A stretch of DNA of 64,000 nt from Allodiplogaster sudhausi (Eukaryota; Nematoda; Chromadorea; Rhabditida; Diplogasteridae), in NCBI GenBank assembly GCA_945643635.1, contig CALZFC010000349.1, forward strand, positions 4,110,001 to 4,174,000, read 5' to 3'. Below, piece by piece: positions 10,066 through 20,872 of the stretch. The notes under the pieces were generated by a model, which was not told the origin of the DNA, did not search any database, and saw only the letters and a program-made list of their open reading frames with translations. Numbering within the stretch: the first letter of the stretch is position 1; every line of letters starts with the position of its first letter. The translations under genes were made by a program, and so were the position numbers.

Positions 10066-13000
10066 TGATAGAGTGAGTGAGAGAGAATGAAAGGGAAAGG
10101 CAGAGTGGCAATGAGAGAGGGAGAGAGAGAGAGTAAAAGAGAGAGAGAGAGAGAGAGGAGAGAAAGAGAGAGCTGATAGCTGACTGATTGATTGCCTCCT
10201 GCACGAGATTCTCGCTCTCAGCATCGAGTGCGCTGGTCGCCTCGTCCAGAATCAGCACGGCCGGCTTGCGGAGGAGAGCGCGTGCAATCGCGATTCGCTG
10301 CTTTTGGCCTCCTGCCAAGAATTCAATCAATATCAATCAAAGATTACGAAAGTAAGCAACAAATTCATAGAATCCTATTCGTGATCAATTTCATTGTGCG
10401 ACAATCACTAGCATGGAATAGAGCGGCATACCGTGTTAAAGCAGCAATACCTGCCGTTGAAAATACTGGAAAAAAGATAGATAATAATAATTATTATTAT
10501 TATTATGATAATAATAATAATAATAATACATCTTCATATACTAACTGACCACTCATCTGGACGCCCTTCTCTCCACAGTTGCTGTCGTAGCCCTTCTCCA
10601 GCTCCATCACAAAGTTGTGCACGTTCGCGGCTTTGGCGGCCTGAAGGAGAATTTTTACCGTTCCTTATTTTGAACAATATGTGACGAAAAAAAGTGCAAA
10701 AACTAATTCCTTTATTCCGTAACCAATTGACGATAAAAAGCATTTAAAGCAATACCACATCTATTTTACTTCAAAACGATAAGGAAAATTGAAAAAAAAT
10801 TATTATTTCCAAAAGAAAGCTCTTGTAATTTGATTGGAGCTTCAGAAAGGATTTTTCTTAAACAGATTGATATAACCTCAATGATGTCATCCTCCGTCGC
10901 CCACTCGCATCCATAAGCAATGTTGGATCGGACTGAGCCGTCGTAGAGGATCGGCTCTTGGGCCACCAGTGCGATCTGGAATAGAGACAAGAGTCTTTGA
11001 ATACTGATTCCTTTTTCATGTTCAAATTGCAGCTTAGACAAGGTGAATAAAAAAATTATATAAAACTTTACATTTTTTTAATGCGATCTGGAATAGAGAC
11101 AGGAGGCTTTGATCATTGATTCGTCTGAATTCCAGCTTACAATTAGACAAGGAGTATAATAATAATAATATCCAAAAAAAAAAGTATTTTCTCACTCTTG
11201 AGAATGTAAAGAAAAACTTACTCAAGCGTCAAAAATGATGATGTTGGATTTAACTTTAACCTATCACAAAGAAACATTTAATGTTCCATCTAATTGTAGA
11301 ATTAATTCCCTTTCACAAATTCTAGGAAATATTTTCCCTTCGTGATCTTTGATCTATGTTCTATGTATGATCTCTGACCTTCTGGTGATAGTAGGCGTGG
11401 TCAAAGTAGGCGATGGGCACTCCGTCCAGCGTAATCTCCCCTTGTTCCGGCTCGTAAAAGTGTTCGAAGAGGGAGACAATCGATGACTTTCCTCCTGCGC
11501 TCGGACCCACCAGCGCCAGAGTTTCGCCGGGGCGGATGTGCAGAGTTAAGCCCTACAGTAAATTTAAATAAGGAAATGAATTCTAAAAAAAAACGTAGAA
11601 TATGTCTTAAAAGGCAATGTACAATTTCTGTTAATGAATATGTTTTCTATTCAGCGGAAAAAATTATTAAAACAATAACAAAAAAAGTCACATAAAATGG
11701 ACGTGTTGAAACTTAAAGTAATTCCATTTAATCTGGATGCCAGCTTTCTGAAAAGAGAACCAACGTTGAGCACTGGATTCTTCGGCCTGGACGGGTAGGT
11801 GAAGTGAACGTTCTCCATTTTCAGCTCTCCTTGTACAGGGCGGCGGTCCTTGGAAAGCATGGATATTTAGTGAAAATAAAAGTAGTAGTCTTTCCATGAG
11901 TATAAATATATTTTTGAATTTATTCGTAAAAAAAACATTACTTAAAAAAACGATAATCGCCAACCCGTCCATCGTTTGGAATCTTCGGAAGACGTCGCAT
12001 ATATTCGAAGACCTTCCGCGAAGCTCCGACACTTGACATTAAGCCCGTGAAGACATAGCCAATGCTCTAAAAGTACAATTAATATAGCAAACATTTACAA
12101 GCCAACTAATGGCTGAATCAATCATAGCTAATGAATAATTAATGCCAAAACTTGAATGAAAATGGCCTTACATAAAGATTCTCTCCGAGCTGCATTTGGT
12201 AGAGTAGAAACTTGAAGAAATCTTCAGAAGACATGGCCCCTGAATTATGGCTTACGTAAAACAATATTTAAAAAATGCACATTAACTTAAAAAGGGAAAT
12301 TACATAATCTGGTGCTTTCTTCCAATTCTGTATCGTATCATCACCGTCAATAACAAGATTTCCGCCGTAGAGAAGAACACCAACAAGAACCATCCCTCTC
12401 CCTCCCCTTTCCATGCTCAGTGAAACGTCCTCACCATCAATGATAAGATGACCTCCGTAGAGAAGAACAGCAACCAGGATGACGCTGTTGGTGAATTCGT
12501 TGACAAAGGTGTTGCCAACGTAAACAATGGCACGCCTTCTTGCAACTGCCAGAGTGCTGTCCAGCATTGTCTGCAATACGGTAGAATATCTTTTATCTTT
12601 TTGTATACAAAATTATTTTGCTTTACTCACATTACTATACTTCATAGATCTCACATATGGTAGATTAATTGTTCTACTTTATTAACATTACTTTACTTTA
12701 TAGCTTTAACCACCGTTACAATATATATATATATATACAACAAGTTAATACTCAATAAACAGTAGGGTCATGTCAATGAATGGTTTAATTTTTAAAAACT
12801 GTATTTCATGTTTGAAACACATAACTCACCTCAAACCGAGCAGCTTCTTTTTTCTCGCACGCAAAAGAGCGAACGGTTCGCATCGTTGAGAGAACCTTTA
12901 ATCGAATTAAAAAAAAACATGCATATCCTGAGAACTTGTTCTAATGGATCCATCGTATTAAATCTTGACAAATGCAAAAAAAAACCTCCAAACCTCCTCT

Positions 13001-15040
13001 GCTGTATGATTCGCCATTGCAATGGTCGCTTGAAGTTTCTCGTAGAGTTTCTGAAAAACGTACATATACGCAAATAAAGTTGCTAACTTTTATTACTTCA
13101 ACAGATTATCTATGTTCACCCTACTGTAAAACATAAACACCATTGAATATTTTTTGAAAAAAAAAACGACTTTTAAAAAAACAACAATAAAAAAATTAAA
13201 CCCACATCGAAGAAGACACCGTACACTTTCGTAATGTACGCAATCGGGGGGATGGCAATGAAGGTGACCAGAGTGAGTCGCCACGAGAGGGTGAACATGA
13301 AGCCGAGCGAGCCAATCTTTCGAATGAAGAGTTCAAATGGGGCCAGTCAAGATCTGTTTAGTCTAAGTAATTGCAAATGGCCATTCAAAACTTGTTTCGT
13401 CCAGATAAGTAGAAATAAAGTAAACAAGTGGAACACACGCACCAGCATGATTCCGTTGCGCAAGAAAATGTTGAGATCGCCTCCGATGGAGCCAGCGATG
13501 GTCTGGCAATCCGACGTCAAACGAGAAACGATAACTCCTGTCAAATATAATGAGAAATACATATATTTTTTTCAATTAAAAAAAACATAATTAAATCGTC
13601 CTATAGAAAAAGAAGAAAAAGCAATAATATGTATCATAAAGTAAAGATGCTCGTAAAATTTGGCAATATTGTTTTATAATTGGTCTACCTCCAGAATATA
13701 GAAACAGGAAGAAGAAGCCACTGCCGAACCACGGCCAATGCGCGAAGCAGTAAGCGACCAGTCTTGCCACATGACGATATGTTGACAAGTGCTCTACCTG
13801 GAAGAAGAGTGAATTCTTGTTGTGGCCATGAATCAGGAACAGAAAACAACTATGCAAAAATACACTTTGTGTAAGAATAGCATACTTCTTCTCCTCGTAT
13901 ATATATAACAAACCGCGGGAAATGCATATTAACTATTCTTTAAATCATCTTATTTCATTTATTATTAGCGTGTGCATCGCAGATATATTCAAGAGAAATA
14001 AAATAAGTAAATTAAAGAATGCCATTCAATTTCTGGATATGAAAGCTGAATAATACTAAAATCCCTTAAAAAAGAAAATCGTGCCTTATCCAGAATCCCT
14101 TGTTCTTCATCATTAGCAGAGGCTGAGCCATCGGCAAGAGGAGTTGAGGAGGTGCAATTATCAGCGGCTCCCTCTCCTTCAGCAGCTTCTTCTCCTTCGT
14201 TGAAGAATCTCTCGTAGTTGATTGGAGTCGCGGAGAGAGTGAGATACCAGAGGAGGCAGAAGAGAATGCAGACGACGAAGGACCACGCGAACAGGAACCA
14301 GAGACCGAAGAAGGCGAGCTGTTCGGGATGCTCGGCAAAGGCCAGCAACTTCACAATCGTGAAGGAGAACGTCAAGATCGAGAAGCCCAGACACGGCAGG
14401 TTCATAGACTGCAAACATTTTTAATCGAATTTATATTACAAACTAAGACGGAAATTCAAGAAATACAAAGTGGGATATGACCAAAATTCAATTAACAAAA
14501 CACACAAAATGACATCAACCAAATATTATAAACCTGGACAATCTTCTCTCGATCGAACGCTATCAGCAGACTCGCGACGACCAGAGAAAGGACGCGGATG
14601 AGGAAGAGAACAATGAAGTCGAAGGGACTTCGCAAGAACCTGTAGCCATCCAGGAGAAGCAGATTGTGCACGATCAGATCAGCGCTGGAATAAGAGAAAG
14701 ACATATGTTCATTGAGTCGTTCTTCTTGTTTCATTATATTCAGTCATTAGATTCGAATCTTATAACTCGCTTTTATACATGTTGTTATTTTCAATTCTTA
14801 ATGCTGTACCCTCCAAACTAACAATATGAAGTGTCCTAGAAAATCAAACGCCTAGGTCCCCCAAAGCACCAGTGTTACGAGTAAATTTTATAGTTCACTG
14901 TCAGAATAGTTCATCACCTGTCCACACAAACTGCTCCTTTCTTCTTCTTTTTTCCCCACCAAGGAAACCAAGGAGTACAAACGAGCGAAGGAGGGAAACG
15001 GTTAGGAAAACAGAGAAGGTCGCGCGAACGCTGCATAGAT

Positions 15041-15094
<54 letters not shown>

Positions 15095-15462
15095 TCACGG
15101 TGATCAAAGATTAAGAAAACGTGGGTGAACACCCACGTTTTCTTAATCTTTGACCACTGTGAATCACGACTGTGTCGAAATTAGGATGACAATTCGAAAT
15201 TAGCGAAAGATTTCGAAATCATGAAATATATAACACTACAAGTGGTCAAAAATCGACCTATTTGGAAGAGTAGAGATATATCGAGTAGGATTAAGTGGGT
15301 TTGAACTCAGGGTCAGTGAGTTTACTTTAAGCAAAACCATGAAAACCTGATGTTCGCTGACTTGAATTTGAAATGAGGCGAGAAGAAGGCAAGTGAGATG
15401 ATGTTGACGAAGGCATTGGCAGCGAGGAAGAGGCCGACGAGGCCGACCCGTGGAAGAGGCAT
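9491..15462 (-). CDS. TAPL/HAF-type ABC half-transporter, degenerate copy A
   Basis: Paralogue of the gene at 17488-25575, with matching exons at 15462-15362, 14684-14534, 14408-14085, 13797-13689, 13537-13443, 13316-13206, 13050-12994, 12895-12830, 12570-12435, 12239-12172, 12066-11965, 11848-11766, 11552-11379, 10975-10877, 10640-10550, 10311-10185, 9977-9878 and 9586-9491. Exons 5 and 6 of the other copy (82 codons of the transmembrane domain) are absent. Because both flanking junctions are phase 1, splicing exon 4 to exon 7 stays in frame. The Walker A motif reads GPSAGGKS instead of GPSGGGKS. The Q-loop (VAQEPIL), MSGGQKQR signature, Walker B ([12 protein letters not shown]) and H-loop (IAHRLST) are intact. 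No premature stop is seen. The family exports peptides into lysosome-like compartments as dimers; this copy is probably inactive as an exporter or acts only as a partner subunit. Confidence 0.75.
9655..9875. repeat. (CT)n microsatellite in last intron of copy A
   Basis: CT repeats fill the intron before the terminal coding exon of copy A. A shorter, TTT-interrupted version occupies the same intron of copy B (17830-18016), so the microsatellite predates the duplication. Confidence 0.8.
10028..10175. repeat. (GA)n microsatellite in intron of copy A
   Basis: GA repeat between the signature-motif exon and the H-loop exon. The equivalent intron of copy B (18180-18245) holds a shorter GA tract. 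Confidence 0.75.
12300..12434 (-). repeat. partial internal duplication of a TMD exon
   Basis: About 60 bases at 12340-12400 repeat the end of the adjacent exon (12435-12570): both encode a [16 protein letters not shown] segment (here [16 protein letters not shown]). The duplicate lies downstream of that exon's donor, inside the intron, and no equivalent is seen in copy B. It may be a decayed extra exon end or a slippage product. Confidence 0.6.
15092..15165. repeat. 36-bp inverted repeat (hairpin)
   Basis: Arms 15092-15127 and 15130-15165 are reverse complements with two mismatches and a 2-base spacer. The hairpin lies in the first intron of copy A next to a (GA)n tract. Copy B has a single arm at about 25209-25250 without the mirror arm, so the palindrome arose after duplication or was lost there. 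Confidence 0.85.
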
Positions 15463-15962
15463 CTCAATCAACAGCCACCTCGGGAGGCAGTTGGATGGCT
15501 GAGAGGTCGGGCAGGTGCCACGCCAGGTCCACTTGGAGTCACCTAGAACCAGCGAGAAAGAGGAGAGGGAAAAGAGACCGAGAAAGAGAAAGAGAAAGAA
15601 AGAGAGGAAAAAGGTGGGGCAGAGAGATAAGGAGAAAGAAAGAGAGAACAGACATCTCATAGAAAAAAGGGCGGTGCTACCCTAGTTGGAGGGTAAAAAA
15701 TTTTTTTTTTTCAAATCGACCCCCAATCATGCACAGGGGGTTTTCGGCCATGAGGAAGACGAATATTATGTTCATTTTGTATTAATTTGTTATTTAACAA
15801 AGTAACATTAAAGAATGTGAGGCACGAGAAAAAGCGACTTAAAAAAATATGTTTCCACTAGTCGCTTTTTCTACGTCTACTTGTTGTTATTTCATAAGAT
15901 GGAAATTCTACATGGGATCGGACCAAAATTCATCTAAAACAAGAAAAAAAGTTCGCTAAAAC

Positions 15963-16385
15963 CTGGCCAATCTTCTCACGATCGAACGCTATCAGGAGAC
16001 TCGCGACGACCAGAGAAAGGACGCGGATGAGGAAGAGGACAATGAAGTCGAAGGGACTTCGAGTGAAGTTGTGGCCATCCAGGAGCAGCAGATTCTGCAC
16101 GATCAGATCAACGCTGGAATAAGGGACAAATGTGAGTTTAGTCTCTCTTTTTCTTCTTTCATTATGCAGTCACTTAAACGAGCTAAAAACTTACGTTAAG
16201 GAAAATTCAAATAAATTTGACAAACTCCCCCACCACGCTTCCCACTCAGAATGTGTCTATATATAAAAAAGGAGAAAAATTCTGAAGTTCACTTACTTGA
16301 ATTTGAAGTGAGGCGAGAAGAAGGCGAGTGAGAGAATGTTGACGACGGCATCGGCAGCGAGGAAGAGGCCCCGTGGAAAGGGCAT
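15963..16385 (-). pseudogene. partial third copy of the ABC transporter 5' end
   Basis: Two exons of the same gene recur here: exon 1 (16385-16297; starts [16 protein letters not shown]) and exon 2 (16113-15963; [14 protein letters not shown] segment ending REKIGQ). Sequence below 15963 no longer matches exon 3. The first exon has lost four residues relative to the other copies. This is the 5' remnant of a third tandem copy, the expected product of unequal crossing over. A splice from its exon 2 into copy A is conceivable but is not supported by anything visible. Confidence 0.75.
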
Positions 16386-16485
16386 CTCAGGGAGCAGCAG
16401 CCTTTGGCGGCTGCTGGACGGCAGGTGATTCCACTTGGTTGGATCAGCTAGAACACGAGAAAAGAAGAGGAGGCAGAGAGATAGA

Positions 16486-16489
<4 letters not shown>

Positions 16490-16534
<45 letters not shown>

Positions 16535-16581
16535 AAAGGAGGAAGGCGCAGAAAGGGAGAAGAAAGAAGAAGAAAGGAAGG

Positions 16582-16637
<56 letters not shown>

Positions 16638-16688
16638 AGAGAGAGAGAACAAAAGTAGGAAGGGAGAACAAACAAGGACAAAGGAAGG

Positions 16689-16736
<48 letters not shown>

Positions 16737-16765
16737 GAGCGACTGAGAGAGTGATAAAGAAAAAG
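16490..16765. repeat. three (GA)n blocks
   Basis: GA runs at about 16490-16531, 16583-16634 and 16693-16740 lie upstream of the partial third copy. The corresponding region of copies A and B also carries GA tracts. Confidence 0.85.
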
Positions 16766-16873
16766 AGAGAACAGGTGGATCTCACGATGATTGCCAGCAA
16801 AATCACTCAAGTACCAACGTGAAATCATGCTACAATTTCATAAGCCAGACTGCTCGAGACAACTGAACATTCA

Positions 16874-17487
16874 TTGTCTTTATCCGTTAGGCACAGTCTT
16901 CAACAATGACAAAATTCAAAATCTCTAACGTGTAGAGTTTAACAAAAGAGAGAAAAAGAGAGATACTCTCAACAAGAGGGTAACCGAGAGGGGAGAGAGA
17001 AGAGATAATGAGAGAGGAAGAGAGAGATTGACAGGGAGAGGAATAGAGATACATTTCACTAGCATTTTGCTGCATGAGAAACACAACCCGACATATTCCT
17101 TCTAATATTATTAAACGGACTAAAAACAGATCGCAAATTGCGTTGGATTCAAATTCGAAAGAACAACAAAAGAAAAGTTAAAATTAAAGTAAGTCTTAAG
17201 TTACAATTAATCATTACTGTGGCCTGGCCCGAATCATGAAACATGCCATAAATTAGTTGCACTGGAGTTGAACATTTGTCATTATGACCAATCATTAAAC
17301 ACTGGTGAAAATGGCTATAACTTTAAAATAAGAAAACAATTCGCAACAAAAGTATTGTATGAAGGCATTAGAAAACAACAAATTATTTTTTGTAGTACCG
17401 AGAAAAAAATTATTTCAAAAGCCCTAAATAGTTATAAAAACCCTAGAAGAGTTATTTGAAAAAAAAACCTATATTACTAAAAAAAAA
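16874..17487. repeat. 3' flank of transporter duplication, copy B
   Basis: Homologous to 8886-9490 (see that entry). It places the boundary between the partial third copy and the 3' end of copy B. It is non-coding and AT-rich. Confidence 0.8.
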
Positions 17488-20400
17488 TTACAAGTCGGAA
17501 GCGAGTTGCCTGCTAACAAGGCAGTAGTAGAGGCCCTTCTGATCTTCCATCAATTCCGCATGGGAGCCAAGCTTAAATTGAATCTTTATATTTGGTACGG
17601 TATAGCTCTGGGAAGTCGCGAAATCAGTGTGGGTCTGCATAGTAATGGTATCATATATTATACCCTGGTCTACATGGATCTCTCAAATCTTTCTCATAGT
17701 TTTACCTTCTCATTTGAGTCTTTACTGCTGAAGAGGGAAAATTACCAGAACGAAGAACTGATGCAACCGAAAAATAATCACATTAAATATTAATGTTTTT
17801 TTTACAAAAACAACTGCTACACAAACTAGCTCTCTCTCTCTCTTTCTTTCTCCCGTTCTCGCTCGTTTTTCTCCATCTCTCTTTCTATTTTTCTATTTCT
17901 CTCTCTTTCCCCTCTTTCTTCTCCAGCTCTCTTTCTCTTTCTCCCCACTTTCCTCTCTCGCTCTTTTTCTCTCTCTCTCTCTCTCTCCCTCTTTCCCTCT
18001 CTCCCCTCTCTTTCTCTAACCTGGACAACAGTTCCCTTGTTGATGACTGCAATTCGGTCTGCCTTCTCAATCGTCGACAGTCGATGGGCGATTACCAGTA
18101 CAGTTCGCTCGTGAGTACATCTGGAAAGAAGAAAGCAGTATAGAAGCCGAAGATAGGAGGAGGGCGGGAGAAAGAAAGAATGAGAGAGAGAGAGAAAGAG
18201 AGAGTGAGAGAGAAGAGAGAGAGAGAGAGAGAGGTAGAGAAAGAAAGAGCTGATAGCTGACTGATTGATTGCCTCCTGCACGAGATTCTCGCTCTCAGCA
18301 TCGAGTGCACTGGTCGCCTCGTCCAGAATCAGCACGGCCGGCTTGCGGAGGAGAGCGCGTGCAATCGCGATTCGCTGCTTTTGGCCGCCTGCCAAGAATT
18401 CAATCAATAGTTTCAACTAACACTTACAAAAGCAACCATCAACTTCAGAATGCTCGGCTTGATAAATTAAAAATTGCTGGCAAGATTCTATCGATGATAT
18501 CCAAATTGATGCTTAGTGAAACGAATGAATCGATTCAGAACACGATTCTTGATAGAGCAAGACCTCCATGGACAATTCAATCAATAACATCAATCGAACC
18601 TTACTGAAAATAATCAATTAATTAAGAATTCTATTGAAATTAAAGATTCCCGGCAGGGCAAATTCGCCCATTCCAAAGGGGAACTCCCTATGGATTTTAC
18701 TATTTGGATGAACATTACTATTTGCCCCCGACACGATTGAATCTATATTAATTGAATAATACGAAAGTAATCAATAAATTCGCACAAGTCTCTTCTTGAT
18801 CAATTTCATTGTGCGACAATTACTAGTATGAAATAGCGCCTTGCCTTGTTCAAGCAGCAATATCTGCTCATCAAAATATGGGAAAAAAAATCTTATACTA
18901 ACCACTCATCTGGACGCCCTTCTCTCCGCAGTTGCTGTCGTAGCCCTTCTCCAGCTCCATCACAAAGTTATGCACGTTCGCGGCTTTGGCGGCCTGAAGG
19001 AGTACGCAATATTGACCGTTGCTTATGTTGAACACTATGTGACAAAAAATTAGATCAAAAATACTTCCATTATTTCGGAAATAATTGACGATAAAAGCAA
19101 TACCACATCTATTTTACTTCAAAATGATCAGGAAAATAAAAAAAATTACTTCCAAAATACCCTTCAGAAAGGATTGTCTTAAACAGATTGATATAACCTC
19201 AATGATGTCATCCTCCGTCGCCCACTCGCATCCATAAGCAATGTTGGATCGGACTGGGCCGTCGTAGAGGATCGGCTCTTGGGCCACCAGTGCGATCTGG
19301 AATGCAAGTCTTTGAATATTTATGACTTATTCGTGTCTAAATTAAAGCCAATAATTAGTCGAGTAAAAAATAATATCCAGAAAGTAGATTTTTTTAAAGC
19401 ACTGGTCTGGTAGTTTCCATGGCAAAGACATCTGCAAATGCTAAGACGACCGTTTGTAACAATAATAAGTTATTGACGTTGGGTTTAATGGAGACCTATC
19501 TCAAGTACATATTTAATGGTCTATCCAAATTTAGTAAACAAATGCATGCATCCCCCTGATCTCTGACCTTCTGGTGATAGTAGGCGTGGTCAAAGTAGGC
19601 GATGGGCACTCCGTCCAGCGTAATCTCCCCCTGTTCCGGCTCGTAAAAGTGTTCGAAGAGCGAGACAATCGATGACTTTCCTCCTCCGCTCGGACCCACC
19701 AGCGCCAGAGTTTCGCCGGGGCGGATGTGCAGAGTTAAGCCCTTAAATAATTAAGACCCATAAATAATTAAAATAGCTTTAAATGATTTTTAAAAATCGT
19801 AAATAATAATAAAAAACGATTAAATAATTTTTTAATGCGATATTGGGAGTAGAATGTTTAAAACTATCAATTTCAGTTACAGCAAGTTTCAGAGAGAGAA
19901 AATTCATAAAAAAAATTTTGTCTTATAAAAGACTGAATATGTAAGGGACTTGAGCAGCCATAAAGAGGCGGCAATACATGGAGCTTTACTACCGGGATTT
20001 CTGGTGCTGCATGTTTTTTTTAGGACTACGGTAATTTTTAAGCCCCTTGTACAGTCTCTTCAATGTAGATCTGGAAAGCTCTTTCTGAACAGATAACCAA
20101 CGTTGAGCACTGGATTCTTCGGCCTGGACGGATAGGTGAAGTGGACGTTCTCCATCTTCAGTTCTCCTTGCACAGGGCGACGATCCTTGAAAAGCGTTTT
20201 TGCATTACTAAACAAATTTTATTTATAAATCCACCTATGCGACTTAATATAAAGAATCGTCCATGTATGTATGCTACATACAATTAATTTAAAGAATCGT
20301 ATATAAAGAAAGGGAAATAAAAATAGTAGTTTTACCAGGAGTTTAAATATTGACAAATTTTTTTCTAAATTAATAAGATCGCCAACCTCTCCGTTGTTTG

Positions 20401-20836
20401 GAATCTTCGGAAGACGCCGCATATATTCGAAGACCTTCCGCGAAGCTCCGACACTTGACATCAAGCCCGTGAAGACATAGCCAATGCTCTATAAGTACAA
20501 TTAATATAGCCAACTAATCGCTGAATCAATCATTACTAATGAACAATTAATGCCAAAACTTGAATGAAAAATGGCCTCACATAAAGATTCTCTCCGAGTT
20601 GCATTTGGTAGAGAAGAAACTTGAAGAAATCCTCAGAAGACATGGACCCTGAATTATGGTTTTCGTAAAGAAAATTTAACAATTCTTTTTTACTCATTGT
20701 AAACAACCAACTGGAAAAGGAAAATTAAAGAAATTAATCTAACCTCGTGCTCTCTTCCCATTCTGTATCGTTTTTGTCATTCAATCCTTAATTCTGTCAT
20801 TCTCTCTCCATCTTCTGGTGTCACCCCCTCTCTCCC

Positions 20837-20872
<36 letters not shown>

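Noticed and set aside
9770..10336. A single 188-residue frame spanning ABC signature and H-loop
   Set aside because: It reads through a microsatellite intron. The real exons are 10311-10185 and 9977-9878, joined in phase 2, and the LAGGQ reading is an intron artefact of MSGGQ.
15285..15325. tRNA-like GTTCAAACCC motif
   Set aside because: No A box or cloverleaf at the right distance, and the matching site in copy B is not conserved.
16373..16828. Arg/Glu-rich frames of 100-150 residues
   Set aside because: Simple GA repeats with no independent coding signal.
17826..18416. Equivalent 196-residue frame in copy B
   Set aside because: Same artefact as above: intron read-through joining exons 18388-18262 and 18120-18021.
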